From: CAZXCQ01 sp964639275
GTDB taxonomy: Bacteria; Desulfobacterota; DSM-4660; Desulfatiglandales; Desulfatiglandaceae
DNA length: 10,007 nt
Direction of reading: 5' to 3'
Assembly: GCA_964639275.1 (NCBI GenBank)
Contig: CAZXCQ010000231.1
Location: 1-10,007 of the forward strand
A model generated the notes under the pieces. The model did not search any database. It was not told the origin of the DNA and saw only the letters and a list, made by a program, of their open reading frames with translations. Shown one piece after another: positions 7,661-10,007 of this stretch. Position 1 is the stretch's first letter, and every line of letters starts with the position of its first letter. The position numbers and the translations under genes were made by a program.

Positions 7661-8122
7661 CTCAACTCTCCCTATCCTCTTTTTATCCACCATCCGGATT
7701 TCCACTGGCCCGGCGCTGGTGTCCAGATGGGTGTCGCGTTGGGCAAAGGGGATCTCGATTCCGGCCTGTTTGAACATATTGTTGATGTCGGGCCGGATTC
7801 GGGTCTTGGCCTTTACGCGATCCGACAGGGCCACAAAGACCCTGAGTTTGAAATCGAGCCAATCCGCTCCGAACCCTGAGAATACGACACTGGGGGCGGG
7901 TTCCTCCAGGACCGGCGGGTTTTGCTTTGCGATCTCGAGCATGAGTTCTTCAGCCCTGGCCGTGTCCGAGCCGTAACCGATGCCCACGTCAATGACCAGG
8001 CGGCTGACATCGTCCGAAAGTGACCAGTTGATGACCTTCTCGGAAAGGAAGGCCTTGTTGGGTACGATCAGTTCACGCCGGTCCCAGTCAGTGGACGGAC
8101 TTACCAGCCACCCCACGGCCTT
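7661..8122 (-). pseudogene. 3' remnant of MscK/MscM-type mechanosensitive channel gene
   Basis: This 154-codon fragment resembles the cytosolic end of an MscS-family channel. TDWDRRELIVPNKAF (from 8092) and KVINWSLSDD belong to the beta domain (compare E. coli MscS-family DWDR..IVPN). SRLVIDVGIGYGSDTARAEELM and DWLDFKLRVFVAL follow in the C-terminal alpha/beta domain, and EIPFAQRDTHL is the typical family tail. The segment just before TDWDRR, KAVGWLVSPS, looks like the region that normally precedes the first membrane helix of MscK-type proteins. All membrane helices, including the pore helix, are therefore missing between 8095 and 8090. There is no start codon with a ribosome site, and no stop before the ytfJ-like ATG. 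An automated caller may report 7130-8239 as one 369-residue fusion; I consider that misleading. Confidence 0.75.
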
Positions 8123-8582
8123 TCCCCCCTTTGATCTCAAATACACCTGAACTCTGTATCCACAGGAGTCGCTGGTCGATATAATTGCGGTATTTTCCGG
8201 AGAGGGCGTCAATGCTTTTTTGTGCGGCCTCCTGTGCATTGAGCTCTTTGAGATATTTGATATAGGCGTTCCCTGTCTCTTCGAGCAGCTTCTGTCGGCT
8301 CTCGAGCAACAAAAGCGCCTGGGTGGTCAGCATGTCTATTTGTTCCTTTGTCAGGGATGGTTCGAGATCGTCCAGTTGCTCGTAGATCTTGTTTTTCAAG
8401 GCGAGAAAATCCTGGCGTTCCTGCAAAAGGTCATCGCTCGCCAGGTTTACCCGTAAGATTTCTTCCCGGCGTTTATGGGCGACCCTGGAATCGACCCGGC
8501 TGGTTGACAACGTGACACGACGGGAGTGAAGCAGCTTTCCGGGCCTTATTTCAATTCTGTCACAGCACCATACGGAAATCAT
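8088..8582 (-). pseudogene. 5' remnant of MscK/MscM-type mechanosensitive channel gene
   Basis: This open frame of 164 codons resembles the end of the periplasmic helical (MscS porin-like) domain of large MscK/MscM channels. It has an acidic, coiled-coil-like helical stretch (about residues 35-130) ending NYIDQRLLWIQSS (131-143), which matches the family hallmark D-E/Q-R-L-L-W-I before the membrane domain. Residues up to 153 (8124) are family-like. The next 11 codons, past the G6 run, are out of frame and end at TGA (8088-8090). A full channel of this type has roughly 1100 residues and begins with a signal peptide. None is visible here, so the 5' end is lost as well. The predicted minus-strand promoter would start transcription inside this frame near 8560, so the ATG at 8582 is probably not used. 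Confidence 0.7.
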
Positions 8583-8595
8583 GTCCTTGTGTCAA
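8567..8595 (-). promoter_or_regulatory. Candidate minus-strand promoter toward broken channel gene and ytfJ
   Basis: Read on the minus strand, TTGACA (8595-8590) is followed after 17 bases by TATGGT (8572-8567). The -35 is perfect and the -10 matches 4 of 6. Start would be near 8560. It mirrors the plus-strand promoter and shares its TTGACACA extension. It could now serve only to transcribe the remnant and the ytfJ-like gene beyond it. Confidence 0.45.
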
Positions 8596-8624
8596 TAGGT
8601 TGCCGACCATCGCGCCTTGACACA
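8588..8624. promoter_or_regulatory. Perfect 8-bp inverted repeat joining two divergent -35 elements
   Basis: TGTGTCAA (8588-8595) and TTGACACA (8617-8624) are exact reverse complements separated by 21 bases. Each arm contains a consensus TTGACA -35 box, and the two boxes drive opposite directions. Because each half includes two extra bases (CA) beyond the -35, the repeat may simply be mirrored promoters or may also be a regulator site. Confidence 0.5.
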
Positions 8625-8645
8625 CCGATCTTACAAACCTATAGT
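8617..8645 (+). promoter_or_regulatory. Near-consensus sigma70 promoter for DUF481 gene
   Basis: TTGACA (8617-8622) is followed after exactly 17 bases by TATAGT (8640-8645): perfect -35, 5 of 6 at -10, optimal spacing. Transcription would begin near 8652, leaving a leader of about 47 bases before the ATG at 8699. This is the strongest promoter match seen in the window. Confidence 0.75.
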
Positions 8646-8698
8646 CCTCCGGGAAAAAAGCCTAGTCCATACAAGCTGAAAAGGGGGTGTCTTTAATT

Positions 8699-9808
8699 AT
8701 GAAGAAGTCCCTGTTGAGACCCGTGAACAAAAGACCCATGGTCCGGTCAAAACCACCTGCCACCCTCAGATCCCGTATAAGGATCAGTTGCCTCATCGGT
8801 GTCCTGCTGGTCCTTGTGGCCCTCCCTGCCCTTGCCGATGAGCTTATCATGAAAAACGGTGACCGTCTTCAGGGAAAGGTCATATCTATGTCGCTGGGCA
8901 AACTGGTATTCAAGACCTCCTATGCCGGAAATATTGTCATCAACTGGGATCAGGTGGCACGTCTCACGACCGACACTCCCCTCGAGGTCTATCTCCGCGG
9001 CGAGAGGATTATCAAAGGAAAGGCAGTGGCGGCCGAGGAGGGCAAGCTGGTGATTGAGACTGAAACCGGGCCACCAACACCTCCCATAGCCCTGGCACAA
9101 GTCAAGACCCTGGACCTTCCCAAGGGGCCAGAGAAATGGCAATTCCATGCCCGGGTGGCAGCGGGGGTGAGCAGGGAGACCGGAAATACCGACACCGGAA
9201 AGTATAACCTGGATGGCCAGGTAACCCTATCCAAGTTCCCTCACGATATCGAACTCTATGCCAAGTATAACAGGGAGCTGAGCAAAGAGAAGATCACCAA
9301 GGACAACGGGCTCGGCTCGCTGACCTATAAGCGCTTTATTTCCAAGAAATGGTTTCTGTACGGCAACGCTATGGCCCAGATGGACAAATTCAAGGACTTG
9401 AACCTCCAGGCACAGATAGCAGCCGGTCCGGGTTACCAGATCTGGAAATCCCGACAAAAGAACCTTTGCGTTGGAATCGGCCCCGGCTATGCCATGGAAA
9501 AATACTCCAAGCCCATGAAGAATTTTGACAACAAGGACCACCGCGAATACTTTGCTGGCTTCTGGATCATGGATTTTGATATGTGGTTTTTTGACCGCCT
9601 TCTTCAGGTCTTTCATCACAACGACGGGCTGGTAGACACCAAAAACACCGATAACTGGCAAATCCACACCCGGACAGGGGTGCGGATCCCGCTGGTACAT
9701 AACTTCTTTGCTTCCCTGGAGTATGACTACGACTGGGACAACAGCCCGGCCGACAACAAGAAAAAATGGGACCAGAGCTATATGTTCAAATTGGGCTGGG
9801 GTCTGTAG
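8699..9808 (+). CDS. DUF481 family outer-membrane beta-barrel protein (YdiY-like)
   Basis: From the ATG at 8699 this is a 369-residue exported protein. The ATG follows AAGGGGGTG (8681-8689); a GTG four codons earlier overlaps that element and is less likely. A basic 29-residue stretch precedes the hydrophobic core CLIGVLLVLVALPALA, with probable cleavage after A47. Residues 48-145 form a beta-rich domain with two related units (DELIMKNGDRLQGKV; VYLRGERIIKGKAV). From about 148 the DUF481 barrel follows: WQFHARVAAGVSRETGNTDT, with the hallmark S-x-x-x-GNTDT, then alternating amphipathic strands with many aromatics to the end (SYMFKLGWGL). DUF481 includes E. coli YdiY, described as acid-induced, and members annotated as salt-induced outer-membrane proteins; the biochemical role is not established. 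It is divergent from the broken mechanosensitive channel gene and transcribed alone from a strong promoter. Confidence 0.87.
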   Translation: MKKSLLRPVNKRPMVRSKPPATLRSRIRISCLIGVLLVLVALPALADELIMKNGDRLQGKVISMSLGKLVFKTSYAGNIVINWDQVARLTTDTPLEVYLRGERIIKGKAVAAEEGKLVIETETGPPTPPIALAQVKTLDLPKGPEKWQFHARVAAGVSRETGNTDTGKYNLDGQVTLSKFPHDIELYAKYNRELSKEKITKDNGLGSLTYKRFISKKWFLYGNAMAQMDKFKDLNLQAQIAAGPGYQIWKSRQKNLCVGIGPGYAMEKYSKPMKNFDNKDHREYFAGFWIMDFDMWFFDRLLQVFHHNDGLVDTKNTDNWQIHTRTGVRIPLVHNFFASLEYDYDWDNSPADNKKKWDQSYMFKLGWGL

Positions 9809-10007
9809 TGCCGGACAATTCAAAATCTCACGCAAAGCCGCAAAGCTCATTTCTTAATATCAAATGATATTTTCTTGGCGTTCTTGGCGTCTGCGAGAAA
9901 TATGGTTTTTGCTGGTTCGTCAATATTGAACATCGAACAAGGCCTCCGGCTCGCCTACGGCTCGCCTATGAGAAAGTAAGTCAAGAAAAAAAACTCCCCC
10001 ATTAGAA
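9809..10007. other. Repeat-rich non-coding end of window
   Basis: I see no gene here. After the DUF481 stop come an imperfect inverted-repeat element (9826-9898), a fragment of a CAATATTGAACATCGAAC-type intergenic repeat (9921-9938), and an 11-bp tandem duplication cggctcgccta (9947-9957, 9958-9968). No T-tailed GC-rich hairpin is present, so the DUF481 transcript has no clear intrinsic terminator. Confidence 0.55.
9826..9898. repeat. Imperfect inverted repeat element with central AT hairpin
   Basis: The left arm, tctcacgcaaagccgcaaag (9826-9845), is partly complementary to the right arm running to ctgcgaga (ending 9898), whose reverse complement begins tctcgcagacgccaag. The right arm contains the 9-mer ttcttggcg twice in tandem (9872-9880, 9881-9889). 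At the centre lies aatatca-aa-tgatatt (9856-9871), a perfect dyad. CGCAAAG/CTTGGCG modular repeats of this kind are familiar between genes in Desulfobacterota and related environmental genomes. It may act as a REP- or MITE-like element, or as a 3' hairpin for the DUF481 mRNA. Confidence 0.55.

Noticed and set aside
7530..7976. Plus-strand open frame opposite ytfJ and the channel remnant
   Set aside because: Low-complexity S/R/P-rich translation with no ribosome site; the minus-strand frames carry the recognised families.
7130..8239. A single 369-residue MscS-YtfJ fusion protein
   Set aside because: The first 39 codons are out of frame with the family, there is no ribosome site at 8239, the membrane helices are missing, and ytfJ has its own signal peptide and ribosome site at 7660.
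9227..9850. Open frame of 207 codons antisense to the DUF481 gene
   Set aside because: It lies opposite a clearly recognised gene, shows no domain or signal, and is explained by the G+C-rich codon usage of the sense strand.
9856..9873. Intrinsic terminator after the DUF481 gene
   Set aside because: The stem is entirely A/T apart from one C-G pair and the T tail is only three bases, so it is unlikely to terminate efficiently.
1..10007. CRISPR array, tRNA/rRNA gene, phage or transposon module, toxin-antitoxin or defence system
   Set aside because: No regularly spaced repeats, RNA gene signatures, integrase, transposase or small paired genes of these kinds were found in the window.

Overview
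The window (about 10 kb, G+C-rich by eye) reads as a stretch of a Gram-negative chromosome. Evidence for a diderm is a periplasmic adaptor plus RND efflux permease, exported periplasmic proteins (a cyclophilin and a YtfJ-like protein) and a DUF481 outer-membrane beta-barrel. The intergenic gaps carry short repeat families (GTTCAAGGT-type, CAATATTGAACATCGAAC-type and a CGCAAAG/CTTGGCG inverted repeat) that I associate from memory with Desulfobacterota (former Deltaproteobacteria) genomes. That assignment is an inference and moderate at best. There is no rRNA, tRNA, CRISPR array, integrase or transposase.

Layout. At 126-1535 (+) lies a sodium:solute symporter of unknown substrate. At 1655-6417 (+) lies a tight three-gene operon: a TetR-family regulator, a membrane-fusion lipoprotein (TAA directly abutting ATG) and an HAE1-type RND permease (ATGA overlap). 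The 119-bp gap before the regulator holds a TTGACG promoter candidate followed by an 18-bp near-perfect palindrome, the probable operator. No outer-membrane channel gene is present. On the minus strand, converging on the permease and overlapping its last 11 bp, is a periplasmic cyclophilin (6407-6985). Upstream of it on the same strand is a ytfJ-like gene (7130-7660).

The most unusual part is 7661-8582 (minus). It is the wreck of a large MscK/MscM-type mechanosensitive channel gene. A piece of the periplasmic N-terminal domain ends in the family hallmark RLLWI. It is followed by a one-base frame slip at a G6 run and by an internal deletion that removed every membrane segment. The C-terminal MscS beta and alpha/beta domains remain. 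This distal fragment runs in frame, with no stop, straight into the YtfJ signal peptide.

Divergent from the wreck, at 8699-9808 (+), is a DUF481 outer-membrane protein with a near-consensus sigma70 promoter (TTGACA-N17-TATAGT). Its -35 element is one arm of a perfect inverted repeat. The other arm forms the -35 of a second promoter (TTGACA-N17-TATGGT) pointing into the broken channel gene. The last 200 bases are non-coding and repeat-rich.

I see no convincing previously undescribed multi-gene system. The best leads are the decayed channel with its read-through into ytfJ, the mirrored divergent promoter, and the double palindrome controlling the efflux operon.
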